64,000 nt of DNA from Fulvia fulva (GCF_020509005.1 NC_063016.1:992001-1056000); one strand, 5' to 3'. Shown: positions 42,429-54,791, numbered from the stretch's first letter. The notes: generated by a model from the sequence alone, not told the origin. Translations and numbers: made by a program.

Positions 42429-44948
42429 ACTGCGAGTGTTCGTATGTGATGGCGTTTGGTATCAGCTGTCGCGGAGTCTGCGAGTGTCAAGTCAAGTCTC
42501 ACGATGACTTTTCCTGCAGACTGCAGACTGCCGATGAAATTGGTGATTGTGGCTGGTTCGCAACAAGCTCACTCTGTGTACATGTATGTTGGGTGTTTGT
42601 GGTGATGGGCCGTGAGAGTGTTCATGTTTCCATCAATGTTTGAGGGTCGGCAATGACGTTTGCCTTGTTCGACGCAGCGGCCAAAGCTCGGCTCCAGTCA
42701 CGACTTCTCGCGCTCATGGTTTGATCGCGTTCAATGTTGTTTTCTACATGTACATGTAGTGAGCAGCTTTGGCGAACATTGCAGGCCTTGCGTCCACCGC
42801 ATTGCATGAGACTCATCAATGCCAGAGCTACGACTTGCCAGGCCACATGCCATAGACATGGCCATGTCCCAAAACAACGCACCCGACCTACACCCTTCGC
42901 CTGTAGCCTGTAGCCTGTCGCCTGTAGCCTGTAGCCTGTAGCCTGTAGCCTGTAGCTACACCTGCGATAGGGCCTCGACCAGCAATGGCGCCTCCACTTC
43001 TCACATCTTCGAGGTGCAGCCTTGGCTTCTGACAGCTGCCACCACCTAACGCAAGCGCTTATGCAGCTGCGTAGCACGGCATGCTGCTCGCGCAAGCCTC
43101 GACATCTGAAACGAATGGGGACCTTACCTATCAGACCATCAATCATCACACGTACCGGAGGGCTTCTGCATCGCTTGACGGAGCACTTGGTAGGTCATCG
43201 AGCTTTTGCATTCGGTCCATCGGACCCCTGTTCTGATGCGACACACCTTCGTCGGCTTATCTATCATCGAACTTTGGCCAGGCATCGACCACCACCTCGT
43301 GCCAGGCTTACACCACGACGTGCGCTGCCTTCGGTGTGTGACCATGGACTCGAAATGTGAATATGCTGGCGTGCTTGCAAGTTCTCACGTGAGCGCCCAT
43401 TGACGCTGGCTGCAGCAGCTGCAGATCTACGAAACCACTCCAAGCGCCTTGCCGGCTGTCGCAATGTCCTCTTCGTGGGTGCCATCGCGATTCTGCTGAG
43501 AAGGACGGCCATTGTATAGGGCAACGTGCTGACTTCGATTCTCGCTAAAAGTCAGCCTTGTTTTAGCACTGTTCGGCTCTCTCTCAAACGGAAAGCTACA
43601 TGTAGGCACGACAAACAACACTGCTACCATGCCATGGTCAGAATGCCACTTCATCCGCATCGGAACGGTACCGTTACTTGACAACGCAGACAGATAGCCA
43701 TGAGAGAGCACGCAGAAGGCTTTGCGGGAACTTGCCGAGCTGGCTCGCGTTTTGTGTTCTAGGCTATTGCACAGGTCATCATCTATTGGCACGCAGACAG
43801 CAATTGCACAGCATTCGCGGAGCGGCATCCTTGGCTCCGGACGCAGGTGTAATCCTTAAAAGCACATGGGCATCGACCAAAGGCTACCGGGTTCGCAAGA
43901 TCCTACTGCTTCCCGCACATGAAACAATTGTAAGGATCTCGGAGGCGATGCACAGCCTCGGAAGGGCATTTGTGTCTCGTACGGGATAAGACGCAGTGCA
44001 AACTTCGTCGTCATCTGCCAAACAGCATGCTACGTCGCTGTATCTTGCCAGAGCGCCAGTAAAGATGTTGTCATCGAAAGTGCAATTCGATTTGACAGTC
44101 GCTACTTGTTTCCGCGAGACCTCATTCGACCGGATGCTGCCTGCATCAGAACGATACCCACTGCCCGCCAACAAGCTATCACCATAGACTTGCGTGTTTG
44201 CGCGTTGGCTTGCCCTTGAGTATATCTGGCATGACAGGGTGTACTCGCTTCTTGAATTCAAACCCGCTTCGTGTCTTTTCACGGGACCACAAAGACCCGC
44301 TCAGCTGCAACCGCTATCAGCAAAGCCAACACTTTCTACGCCTCAACCAACAGCAGTTGCCCCTCCTGGACCCAGCTTTTGACATCTCGAGGCTGAGCGG
44401 AACTTCGAACGCTCCGAGGTCGTCTGGGCTGGAATTTCCCTGGAAACATCGGCGCATTGCGACATAAGGTCTGGGCCCAATCACCGCCTTCATACTGCAT
44501 CTACGGCTGTGGTTCCAGGGAATCTTCCTGCACACGTGCGCCTGCAAGCCACACGGCCCACTCGCAGAAGCCCTCTTGCGATCAAGCGCACGACCGCACG
44601 GCTGAGAGTATGCAAAGCTAAAGCAAGTGCCCGTGCCTAGCGGAAAGTCAAGCCCAGATCTGGCATTAGTTCTAGGTCGCAGCAATTCGGGGTCTCGCCT
44701 CGCTCTCCGAAGTCTTCCCAGGACTTATGTATAACGTCAGGCCTGCACAGCTGTGGCACTTCTTGATAGCTACATCTACGGCATCACATCACCAAATACT
44801 GCTCAGCCATCCGCGGTCGAGATCTGTCTTCAGCAGACAGCACACTCAGTTGAAAGCTTACCATTAAGCTTGCTTTCGCCGGAAAGTGGATCGGACAGTC
44901 GGCCAGCGGCTCTCCACGGGTCTTGATCAACGCCAGGTCCGACGCACA
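42429..44948. other. 2.5-kb intergenic with a 7-bp minisatellite
   Basis: Divergent promoter region between DOA1 (-) and the second BTB gene (+). It carries the CCTGTAG array at 42898-42957. Several 60-175 codon frames exist on both strands with no domain or splice logic. No tRNA or RNA gene seen. Confidence 0.5.
42898..42957. repeat. (CCTGTAG)8 minisatellite
   Basis: About eight copies of the 7-bp unit; one copy reads CCTGTCG. Not in a gene. Confidence 0.95.
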
Positions 44949-45951
44949 ATGGCATTGTCGCCAACCAATGTTCAGGAGCCCAGCGCTCAAGAAGAGCTTA
45001 TGAGCGCTCTTTCTGTGTGAGTCTCGTCCCTTGCATCACAACCCTGACAATGGGCGGCACTTACGCCCGCTGCAGACTCCATGTTGGTGGGAAATACTCG
45101 GATCTTACCATCACATGCGGCTACCGACAATGGGCAGTCCACAGAGCAATCGTATGCAGCCGAAGTGGATTTTTCGACGGAGCTTGCTCCCATCAATTCC
45201 GGGAATCCAATGGTGTTATCGACCTCTCTGAGGATGACGAGGAAGCTGTGGCACAAATGATCCACTGTAAGTCGCAAGGTGGAAGATCCAATACGTCTCA
45301 AGTATTGCAACTGACGACTACACAGATCTCTATCATCTGGACTACCTCACTCAACAACCTGCACAGCAGCCCTCGGCGATGTTCCGCCATCGTGCATATT
45401 CGAATCCACGTAACAAGGCACCGAAAAAACTCGACTTGACGCAGATACAGGATCCACTGTTGGCACAAGCTGGCTACTACAACGTCCCAGAAGCAGCCGC
45501 CTCGCCTGGACATCGATCGAGCCTCGACCTTGCCGACAAAACACCACAATCACCCACAAAGAACCGGTCTGGTACACCACCTCTTGAGGCCGATCTCGGC
45601 AGCGACGAAGACTGGGACGAGGAGGAGTCCACCGAATCAGAGTCGCACCTACTACTGCACACTCAAGTCTACGCACTGGCAGAGAAATATGATATACCTG
45701 CGCTGAAGCAATTGGCGAGGCACAAGTTCGAAATGTCGGCTGCATGCTATTACGATGCCCCGGAACTAGCTAATGCCATCGAATATGTCTATACATCGAC
45801 CGTCGACTCGGATAGAGGCCTTCGAGATGTGATTCTCCAGCTATTCCGGTCACACCCACAGCTAGCGAATACACAAGATATCTTTGCTGTGCTCAAAGAA
45901 ACTCCAACTCTGGCCCTGGAACTATGGAAGGTTGAGCGAGGCCTGCTCTAG
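44949..45951 (+). CDS. BTB/POZ domain protein, paralogue of the one at 37265
   Basis: Exons 44949-45016, 45076-45266 and 45326-45951 give 294 aa. The BTB core is [15 protein letters not shown], then [16 protein letters not shown], an acidic [24 protein letters not shown] segment (intron 2 cuts between His and Tyr), a variable Ser/Asp/Glu linker, and [27 protein letters not shown] plus a second helical motif [21 protein letters not shown]. The same core-linker-helix plan and similar key phrases (HRAIVC, PELA-AI-VYT) link it to the gene at 37265. Intron positions differ, so duplication is old. No target is known. Confidence 0.9.
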
Positions 45952-46701
45952 AGGTCATTTCCCAAATTTTGGACTACTGTACCAGAAGCATGGCGAACGA
46001 CCACCGTCCCGAGGTTTGAGATGGATAGTGGATCCTGGGTACTTGCAGCAAGGAAGATGCTAAAAGAGTTCGGAATCCACCGAGACTGCGGAAAGTCACG
46101 AATGACATTCGGCACGTGGCAGTTCTCGTAGCTGCAGTCATGAAGCATGAGCGATGCCGTAGAGAGGAGTTGGAAGGCGTTGAAGGAATTGGAAGATACC
46201 CCGAAAACAGTTGAGGAAGGCATTTGATCGCATTTTGCATGTATTTCTAGTTGGAGTTGATGCCATTTTGGCGCGGGACATCGTTATCATTCGGCACGAT
46301 CTCACATATACCTGCGTTGTCAAACAGCTGTGGGATAGTGATCATATTAGCTGCTTGTCGAAGAGGACATCGCAATTCACATACCCACAACATCTTGGTA
46401 CTTGGCAAATTCTACACACTTAGTCAACGGCTTTCGACAGACGTGCTCAATGATGGACTTGGGCATCTTCACAACGATCCGGTCCAGATCAATGCAGTAA
46501 GAGAGTTCCGGATCACGGTGGAGAAACTATATTCGAGAACTTCATGTACGCCAAGCATGTCGTTGGCGATCGTTGGAAGGTTATGGGCTTGTTCGTGAGC
46601 TGGATTGTCTGGGGTACGCTGGCGCGATCCAATGCCGCTACATCGTCTTGGGCATGACATCTAATTAGGCGTTGACCACTTGGTCGTGCTGCAGGTGGTA
46701 G
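45952..46701. other. Intergenic next to the transposon
   Basis: 3' UTR of the BTB gene and degraded-looking sequence up to the hAT target duplication. No gene or repeat is recognised. Confidence 0.5.
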
Positions 46702-46709
46702 ATCAGGCG
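46702..46709. repeat. Target site duplication of the hAT element, left copy
   Basis: ATCAGGCG, identical to 54792-54799. Eight bases is the standard duplication for hAT transposons. Confidence 0.85.
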
Positions 46710-46852
46710 CAGACTGATCAACAAACAAACGAGTCCAAAATGAGGTGAATGACTTGATTGTTTGTACCCTGCTAGCTCGTGACTTGCCTTGCAAGTGAAT
46801 ACACAGCATCTGACTTGCCTTGGTTGCTCAACTTGTGACGTGCCAAGACCTA

Positions 46853-47160
46853 TATCGTCGTCGTTGCTGGTGTTGCTGTCGGAGGTGTTGTTGCCGGACT
46901 TCTCACCCTATTGAACAGCTCTTTCTCAATCGTTATCACCCCTTGCTTGCACCAGCTTTTCAAGGTCATTAGGTTGTTGATAGTGCTTGCTGCCATGTGC
47001 CTTCGCTTCGGTGTAAGAATATTACCTGCTTGACTAAACTGTCGCTCCGGCTCATCACTCATTGTAGGGCAGCAGTGGATATCGAGCGCTATTCGTGCTA
47101 GATTGGGCCATTGCGGTAGCTTATCAACCTAATACTTGATAGGTGAATCAGTAATAGCAA
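46853..47160 (-). pseudogene. hAT transposase fragment, C-terminal dimerisation domain
   Basis: A readable stretch contains LPQWPNLARIALDIHCCP, then MSDEPERQFSQAGNILTPKRR and NNLMTLKSWCKQ. This is the hAT C-terminal dimerisation signature (IALDI...PAMS-EPER-FS-AG...LK-W). It is the 3' end of the element's gene; upstream codons are broken by TAG and TAA stops. Confidence 0.88.
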
Positions 47161-48093
47161 GCTCAGCTTCAGGGCACCGCGGTAGGCGTATGTACTACTC
47201 CATCTCATCGAGGCCTCGTTGAGCGCAATCTTCGTCGCTCTCGTAATCTTCGACGAAGCCCTTATCGACGGCAAGGTGTAAGGACTATTGCAGCTGCTTC
47301 TTCTTGATCGTGACTGGCTTGTAGGCTAGCTAGAGCTTCGTTACCTCTTTCTTACGGCCTATAATCCACGTATTAGTAGGACCGAAGCGGCCATAGCTTT
47401 CGTTATACTCAAGCTAACGCCACTTCATTCTTAGGTGTAATACGACTGCTACTACGTACACAGACGTGTCGTATAATCGCGTAAAGTACTCACTTATCTT
47501 CTGCTAAGCAAGGTTGATCGCTATAGAGAAGTGACCCTCTACGGTTAAGGGCAGCTCGAGCTCCTCATCCGACACTCGTTCAAGTGTTATATCAGCCGTT
47601 ATTCGAGACCGCGGTGGTGTACGCCGTAGTGGCTGAAGTGGATACCTCTCTCGCTGCTCTTCGAAGTGTTGCATTACGCGAGCGAAAGTAGGCAGTACCT
47701 GCTAGATTGTACCGAAGTTGCCGCCGGCATCACCTTATAGAGTCATCGCTACGTCCTTTAATGGCCGAAGGATCTCGATATATCGCTTAATAACAGTCTA
47801 ATCGTCAGCGGTAAGGGCATCGCGTACGATCGAAGGAGGTTTACGACTAGGCTCTATACCGCGCTCTATATAGCGGCGTAGGTAGTTATACTAGCTATCG
47901 ACTTCTCGGCGTGTAAACTCGTCGATAGCTAGCATTAGGTACGCGGCTCTCTCGGCACTATCGACATAGCTGTTCTAGCGTGTCTCGACAGCGTGGATAA
48001 TGCCGTATATGTCTTAAGCGCTGTCCGGCTTCGTTAGAGCAATAAGGTCAAGTTGTAGTTGATCTAATAGCTCTAGGCGCTAAGGTGACGAGT
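47161..48093 (-). pseudogene. hAT transposase, middle part (decayed)
   Basis: Continues the transposase frame toward the LINE insertion point. Reading is interrupted by numerous stops in all frames, so only the location between recognised hAT pieces supports it. Confidence 0.6.
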
Positions 48094-48106
48094 CAATGAA
48101 ATATAG
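48094..48106. repeat. LINE target site duplication, left copy
   Basis: CAATGAAATATAG, identical to 53268-53280. Confidence 0.85.
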
Positions 48107-48954
48107 ATAGATAGATATTTCATTAAGCTGTTGTAGTGCCCTTTGGCCTATGCAGCTATGCTATCTTGTTTTCGTATATATAGAGGGGAAACCGTGTTAG
48201 TGAAAACCCCTCCTCCTTCCCGCCTGTCTTTTCCTCCTAGTTGTTGTCTTAATTTTCCCTTGTTAGGGGTACGCTAGTGTCATGGGCCTGCCCTGATGAC
48301 TACCCTATCTGCCACCCCCTAGCTTCCGCCTCTTGTCTATCTACTCCTCCGTCTCGCTAGCGAGGCTAAACTACTAGAGGTATCCCTACTGTAGTATCCA
48401 CCGAGAGATTCGGCGAATGTTGCCTTTGTCCCTAATGATTAACTTATAGTCTCTCCTTCCCGCTTAGTGCCTCCAATTTCCCCTGCCTCTCGCCCACTAC
48501 GGGCATCGTAGTAGTATATGTTCTGGGTTTTGCGATAGGTAGCCACACTGGCAGGCTGGGCTATAGATGTCTAGTACGCGTCTTCTAAACAGGTAGGCCC
48601 TTAACCCAATATGTTCGGACCTGATTTGGATCGCTATGCTTGCCTCGGCCCTTGTCAGGTCCCTATATAGCTGGTAATTGTGTCTCTAGAAGGCTCGGAG
48701 CGCTATCGGGCCTGTTGTCTTAGGGGGCTTCCTTTTCCAGTCCTGCTCCTATAGGCAGCTCGCTATCTATTCCGCTAGGCTTTAGGTCTTAGCCTTGCTC
48801 CCGCCGGCCTGGCGAGTCCTACGCTCCTCCTCTTTTCGTGCTAGCCATTCGGTGCTTGTCTATACAGCCGCAAAGGTAGTAAGGTCATCCTCTTTTGGCT
48901 TGTCCTATGTCCGGCCCCTCTCCGGTAGTGGCTTTCTATCTTATTCTTTGCCTC

Positions 48955-50300
48955 CTAGATCGTAGTTTGTACTGGGTAACCTGTCGTCCTTACCGCGTAT
49001 TGAATTCTCATTCCCCGGATGTACTGGCCGATTAGTGGTGTTCCTGTCTCCATTTCTACCGTGCTTATTAACGTTGTCTTGTATACGCCTAGTACCCTAC
49101 GTAGGTTGCCTGCCTTTGTCCTGTTTAGGGGTTGCTCTATCCGTTTCGGGATCGGCTTGCCTACGCCTCCTGTTCCCCAAATCTGTGCCCCGTATAGCAT
49201 AGCTAGTCTGACGATCGCCTTATACATTACTCTTGCCTTGTCGAATGTTGCTCCCTATATAGATGCCGTAAGTCTCTTTATCGAGGCTTCGTTGACTTGT
49301 GCTCGACTCTGGGCTTTCTTAACCTATACATTCCAGCTTAGCTTCGGGTCGAGCCAGATCCCTAGTACTCGTAGCTCCGCTGATAGCTTTGTCTCGTAGC
49401 CTTGGATTCTTACCGCCGCCTTTATGTTATAGTGTGTTCTCGCTTTACTGAAGTGTATAAGTAAGTACTTTTTAGGGGCGAACTGGGCACTATACTTCTT
49501 TGCCCACTCCTCGCATTTCTTGTGCCTATCTTCGAGGAGGCGACAGTTCTCTTCTGTCGAGTCTGACCAGGCTAGGATGTTTGTGTCGTCCACGAACCCC
49601 GATGCTAAGGTTTGCGGAGAGGTGAGTAGGGGGATTAGATCAGACATAAATATCAGAAACAGGATAGGGGAGAGAGTAGATTCCCGAGGTATTCTAGTCT
49701 CTACCTTTACCGGGTCGGACGTGTACCTTCCTAGGACTAGGTATGTCGTCCGTTCCTAGAGAAAGGAGTAGACGAACGTCGTTACCTACTAGGGGATGCC
49801 TTTCTGCTGTAGGATATGTATTAGCCTTTAGTGTAAGACGTTGTCGAAGGCTCCTACGATGTCGAGGGATAGTAAGGACGCCGCTCGGTTCCTACCGTAG
49901 TGCCAGAGGGTCTGAATTTGCTCCGTAATTAGCTCTATTGCTATTAGTGTCGATCGCTAGCTTCTTCCCCCTATCTGTGTTACTAGGAGTACGTGGTTGT
50001 CCTCGGCTAGCTACGTAAGTCTCTAGGCTACTATCTTTTCTAGGACCTTCCCTATCGTGTTTAGAAGTGCGATTAGTCTGTACGACTTGGGCTAAGTATA
50101 GTCCTCCTTCTATGGCTTACGTAGCACTACTGTCATAGACTCTCTATACGGCTTCGGGTAATACCCTAGCCGTAGGCACGCGGTAAACAGGTTTGCTAGG
50201 CTCGGCGCGATCTCTTCTCTATACTCTTTTAGCAGTATGTTTGGTATCCTGTCTAGGCCTAGGGCTTTCCGTCCTTTTAGCTTACTTATGACTCCTGTTA
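48955..50300 (-). pseudogene. LINE reverse transcriptase domain (broken)
   Basis: Conceptual reading across stops gives PKSYRLIALLNTIGK (near 50041-50090), LDIVGAFDNV (near 49860), a P-R-E-S-T-LSPILFLIFMSDL segment (near 49640-49690) and the catalytic GFVDDTNILAW (near 49570-49600; FVDD in place of YADD). Further on come EEWAKKYSAQFAPKKYLLIHFSK and, at 48955-49227, a thumb-like MYKAIVRLAMLYGAQIWG region. Expected Gln or Trp codons are stops in several places. Confidence 0.88.
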
Positions 50301-50929
50301 CTATGTTAGAGCTAACCGCCCAATCTATGTCTAGGGGTTCCGGGTATATACTCGGGTCGATATCCGTAAGGTCTGCCTCTACTTACGTCGAAAAGAAATG
50401 GTCGGCTAATACTTTTGCCTTGCCCCGGGGCGTAGCCTAGGCAATCCCTTCGCGGTCTACGATTAGGGGGAAGTGAGGGGTTTGCTGCTCTTTAGGTAGT
50501 CGTGCCTATTTAGTAAGTCTCCACATCTGTTCCGGGTTTTCTATAACGAGCCCGATCGTCGCTCTCTAGTCCTATAGCTTGTCGCGTCTTATCTGTGCCT
50601 TCTTCTCTTATGTCGCGCGACAGTATTGCTCCTACGTCTCTTAGGTGTGCTCCTTCGTCCACTGTCGCCTTGCCCTTCTAGCCTCCCTTACCTTCGTAGA
50701 GCATTCAGGGGTCTAGAAGGCCTTCTACTGCGTTAAGGGCCGGAGTAACGGCGTATATTGTTCCGCTGCTTGCTATATGACCGAGGTAATCTGTTCCGCT
50801 ACTTGATCTAGCTGAGCTGTCGTCTCGAGTTCTCTATGCTATAGTAGGTTCGCTATTAGGAAGCCTCTTATATCGTCCTAGCGTGCCTTCTTCTAGTTAC
50901 GGCGTGGTTCGCTTACTAGCTCCTCTATC

Positions 50930-51650
50930 GCCTTCACCCCTAGCGTCGTTTGGATAGGGATATGGTCTGAGGAGGCTTCTAGCGCGTAGTTCGGTCGGCA
51001 TTGGACTAGTCTCTCTTCAAGTTCTCGTAATAGAAAGTATAGGTCGATCGTACTTACACTTGTACGGGCCTTCTACGTCTCTGTTCCCTTTGGTGTTACT
51101 AAGGCCATTCCGTAGCGTGCGGTTATATCCAGTAGCTTTTCCCCTAGAAACGCGTACGGGGGAGTGAATTCGAGTCCTTACCGTAGGTGGTGGAGGTTAA
51201 AGTCGCCGAGGAGTACTTGCTTTATGTCTTGGCTTAGGGTCCGCTCTAGGTAGGCGAGGGTTCCTAGTTCCCTACTCGTCCGACCCCGCGGTAGCGGGTT
51301 ATAAACGTTATGGATCTAGATAGGGCCTTATGTCGTGTCGATCTAGATTGATGTTATGTCTCCTAGGTTGCCCTACTACGGTAGTATAACCTTCTACGAC
51401 TCAAGGTCTATAGTCTTGCTTACGTATATGTATGTCCTCGGGATGACGCCTCGTTAGCCCGCGATTACGGTGTAGTATCTCCGGTCATTATAAGTGGCTA
51501 GGAGTCCTTCGTAGGGGTTGACCTATAGTTCCTGTACCGCGATAACGTAGTGCCGTAGCGGGTCTAGCTCTTATAGAAAGTGGCGCTGGACCTTGTCCCT
51601 ACTTTTGTTTACGTTGTACTGTACGATAGTAATGTCGTCGTATAGTATCA
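50930..51650 (-). pseudogene. LINE endonuclease domain (broken)
   Basis: Exonuclease-endonuclease-phosphatase fold motifs read across stops: IVQYNVNKSR at about 51595-51625, AVQEL (normally AVQEP), HNVYNP, LLGDFNLHH at about 51210, STIDLYFLL and finally ASSDHIPI at about 50951-50977. Order and spacing match APE-type LINE endonucleases. Confidence 0.87.
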
Positions 51651-51699
51651 TTCGTTATCCGTGAGGTCCATTTCCGTGCTAACCTGCTATGTCTCCTGA

Positions 51700-53160
51700 G
51701 CCTGTATCTCGCTGTCCGGCTGGCCCTAGGGCCGCTAGGGCGCCCTAAAGATTCGCATTTGGCCTAGTTTGTTAGCGGCCCGGTTAAGGTGTCGAGGCCT
51801 ACCGGGAGGTGGATACGTTTACGGTTAGGTTCCCTTGTTCGTCTCTTCTGCCCTCTTCCTTTTGCTCGGTTCGAAGCCCTTGTATACGGTAGGTCCCTCC
51901 TACTGCCGTTAGGGGTACCTAGCTAGTGTAGAAATCCTTGCTTGTCTCGCTCGTTCTTATACTGCTATTCTAGTTAGGCATTGGCTTGAATACGCTAGGT
52001 GCCTTCTGCCGTAGCATGTACACCTACTCTCCTTTTTTAGGCATTCCCTTCCCTAGTGTGGGCCTACGTAGTGAGGACACCTTGGGGTCTTCTCCCCGCA
52101 TTTTAGGGCTATATAACCGTACTGTTGGCATTGGAAGCATTGTAGTACCCTATAGCTACTCTGATGGATCTCCGTGTCCATTCTCTCGTAGTTCTAGAAT
52201 AGCCTATTGTCTAGTATCTGGTTAGCTTGTTCCGCTGTCTCTACCTAGATAATAAGCGATGAGTGTGTCTTTTCTCGGTCTACTGTCTTATGCAGCTATG
52301 CCGCCTTCGTTAGTCGTACTCCTAGGGAGGTGTTCTAGTTCTGTACTTAGAGGTAGGGAAGGTCTTCGACCTTGAATGTCCTAGGGACCCCGTAGGCGAT
52401 GACGGTATACTGTTGGTGGGAGACTCGTGCCGACTTCGCGACTTTAGTAGTCCACTCCTTATAGGTCTCTAGCTTTCGTCTGTTAGACTCTTATACGGTA
52501 AAGAGTCTCACTACGCCTATTACCTCTACCCTCGCTCCAACTACCTCCTTTTGGCCGATTCTGTCGACAATCTCCTTGCTTGTTAGGGCTGCGATTTCTT
52601 GTTTTTCCGCCGGATCAGTAATGTATAGGCGTACCGCCTTGCTTGCCTTCGGAGGGGGTTAATTCTTGCCTACTGCTACTGTTGCCTATATAGTTGGTCT
52701 CTGGGCTACCTTCTGTGTTGCTTATTAGATTGTTTTCGGGATTTGGTGTGATAGCGCTTTTAGCGCTCCTAGTAGCTGTGCTATAGTGTTCTTATATGTC
52801 CGGGCTAGGTGTTCGCTATCCCCTAGCAAGTCTTCCGCCTCCGTATATAGGGTCGTCCACGCTGTGTTGTTTGTCGTTAGCCTCTGCTTTCTATATAGTG
52901 GGCCTTGGCTTGTGTCCTGGGTTTTTCCTTAGTCTGTTCCCCGGTTTGACTCTTGGTATAGAGTGTTCGCAAGGCTGTGGCTCTCGTTAGTTGCCATCCT
53001 TCGCTACTGTTCGGGGTCGCGCTTCCTGATTAGGCAGTTGTCCTCCGCAACTCCGTAACTCTAGGGTCTGCCTTCAGGGGAACGGAACCTCAGTTTTAGG
53101 GTTCTTTGTACCACGATTGCGCCGCCGCTAGCGTAGGCGGGTCGCTGCTGCTTGAGTGGA
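51700..53160 (-). pseudogene. LINE ORF1 (gag-like) with mutated zinc knuckle
   Basis: A CCHC knuckle is readable at 52098-52139 as CFQCQQYGYIALKC. The histidine of the motif is Tyr, as a CA to TA change would give. Elsewhere stops are dense. Confidence 0.7.
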
Positions 53161-53267
53161 TTGCTCGCCTTGATAAGGGCTGTCGAATGAATAGTCCTCG
53201 TCCGCTATAGGTATCACCTTCACTGGACAAGGAAGGAATCAGTAGTAGTTATATAGCTATATCTATC

Positions 53268-53280
53268 CAATGAAATATAG
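53268..53280. repeat. LINE target site duplication, right copy
   Basis: CAATGAAATATAG, matching 48094-48106. Confidence 0.85.
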
Positions 53281-54400
53281 CACGTAGTGAAGCTTACCGA
53301 TAGGCCCTCGCTTTCGCTATAGTAGTAGATTAGCCTCTTCAACCGATTCAATAGCGACAAGCTCGTCTTCGAAGCCCTACGTGATATCGCCTACGTGCTT
53401 GCCGAAGAGCGTAGCTTGTGTAGTAAGGTTGAAGGTATAACTAGTATAGCGAAGCTAGTACTACTTCTTATCGAGTCCGTACTCGGTAGACATAAAGCCT
53501 ATTGCCTTCGGGTTGTTACTAGCGTTGTCAGTAATAAAGTAACCGATCTTATACTCTACGCCGTAGTGGACAAGCGTGTTGCTAATAGTCTCGGAGATGT
53601 TGTATCTAGAATGACGACCTCGCTATCGTAGCAATGCGAGTAGCATCTTCGTAGCTTTACCGTCCTAGTTAATAAAGTGAGTAACGAGCCCGAGTAGTAC
53701 GAGCTTATTCTTCGAAGTCTATAAGTCGAAGCTATAGCTGATCTTGCTCAATGATAAGGCCAATTCTTCCGTAATATAGCCTAGTGTCTTATCGTAGATT
53801 CTGTCGATTGTTAAGCCGGTAGTGACTTAATACGGTAGATAGGACTCATAGCGCTCTTGAAGGTAGACAAGTAGTCGTCTAAAGCGCACTGTCTAGACCT
53901 TACGATAGGGGATATTGTCTTCAATAATCTAGCTATAAAGCAGTGCGAGAAACTCGTCCTTATCGAATTCGATAGCACGCTCGTTATTAATCTACTACCC
54001 ACTGTAATATTGATCCAAGCCCTTCCTCTTCTTCTCTTTCGGTTAAATGACACCGTTGCTATCGATGTGGTGCTTCGTCTTTATATAGTTCGAAGCACTA
54101 GTCGTAGAGACGTTGGTCTTATAGATGCCCTTCTCTTTTCTACTAGCGCTATAGCATAGCTTACAGAGCCAGCATTCGAGCCTATCTTTGTCCTTAATAG
54201 GCCAGCCGTGGTTCCAAATAAATGATGAGTGGTTGCGGTCTTATGAGGTACGGCGATAGGCCTTTAGTCGCGTCTAATCTGGCTGGTCAAGCAAGTCGTG
54301 CTTTCTCTTCCCTAGCACCTTGGATATATCGGCTTTGTTGCTCACGGCGTCGATCTCGATAGTCGGCGCGAACAGATCTTTAGTATCTAGTGCGATTGAA
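53281..54400 (-). pseudogene. hAT transposase, N-terminal part with BED-type zinc finger
   Basis: On the minus strand at about 54060-54230 a WNHGWPIKDKDRLECWLCKLC... stretch followed by NYIKTKHH gives the C-x2-C...H-x-H layout of a BED finger. Downstream readable pieces (DEFLALLYS, IEDNIPYRKVQ, SLSKISYSFD, GYFITDNASNN) match the hAT catalytic region around the first Asp. Interrupted by stops and by the LINE. Confidence 0.78.
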
Positions 54401-54791
54401 AGCACACTGCCAGTTTCAACTTGCTACGAGTCTATGTCGTGGTGTAGTGAGGTCGTGAAGTTGATGCTTAGAGGTTGAGATAGACGCGTCGGAATTTAGA
54501 AGTCGGGAAAACTGAAGCGGGAAAGCACGTGACCGTCGGTACGTGATCCGATTGGCTTGGAGATAGGTCCGCACTTCCTAGAATTCCACCTTCTTAGATC
54601 GACATGACCTTGAATATCATTAACAACACCTTGTAAAATGACACAGACATGCTCACAAGGCTTGCAAACGAAGGAGAAAACACCTCTTGATTGTTTGAAA
54701 ATACTGAATAAGCTATAGGCTTCCAACTTGCTTGCTTGTGACAAGGCTTGATTGCAAACCTTGGAGAATGACTTGCTTGTTGATCAGACTG

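Larger units (their letters stand above)
48107..53267 (-). mobile_element. Degenerate non-LTR retrotransposon (LINE, fungal Tad1/I-like)
   Basis: About 5.2 kb, read on the minus strand, flanked by a 13-bp duplication. Parts in order on the minus strand: ORF1 with a CCHC-type zinc knuckle, then ORF2 with an AP-type endonuclease, reverse transcriptase and a C-terminal region. The 3' end finishes in a short ATCT repeat tail rather than poly-A. All frames carry many TAG stops. Clade assignment (Tad1 or I group) is from the endonuclease plus RT layout and is tentative. Confidence 0.88.
46710..54791 (-). mobile_element. Degenerate hAT DNA transposon interrupted by a LINE
   Basis: Ends carry terminal inverted repeats: left CAGACTGATCAACAAACAA, right (inverted) CAGTCTGATCAACAAGCAA, 17 of the first 20 bases equal, inside an 8-bp duplication. 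ACTTGC-type subterminal repeats cluster at both ends (for example near 46780, 46810, 54727 and 54770), as transposase binding sites often do. The transposase reads on the minus strand. Without the LINE and one copy of the LINE's target duplication the element would be about 2.9 kb, a normal hAT size. Many stops, so it is not active itself. Confidence 0.88.

Noticed and set aside
43427..43828. 133-codon minus-strand frame in the 2.5-kb gap
   Set aside because: No domain, no context and similar frames on the other strand.
48107..53267. Active retrotransposon
   Set aside because: Endonuclease and RT frames are broken by many stops; it is a relic.
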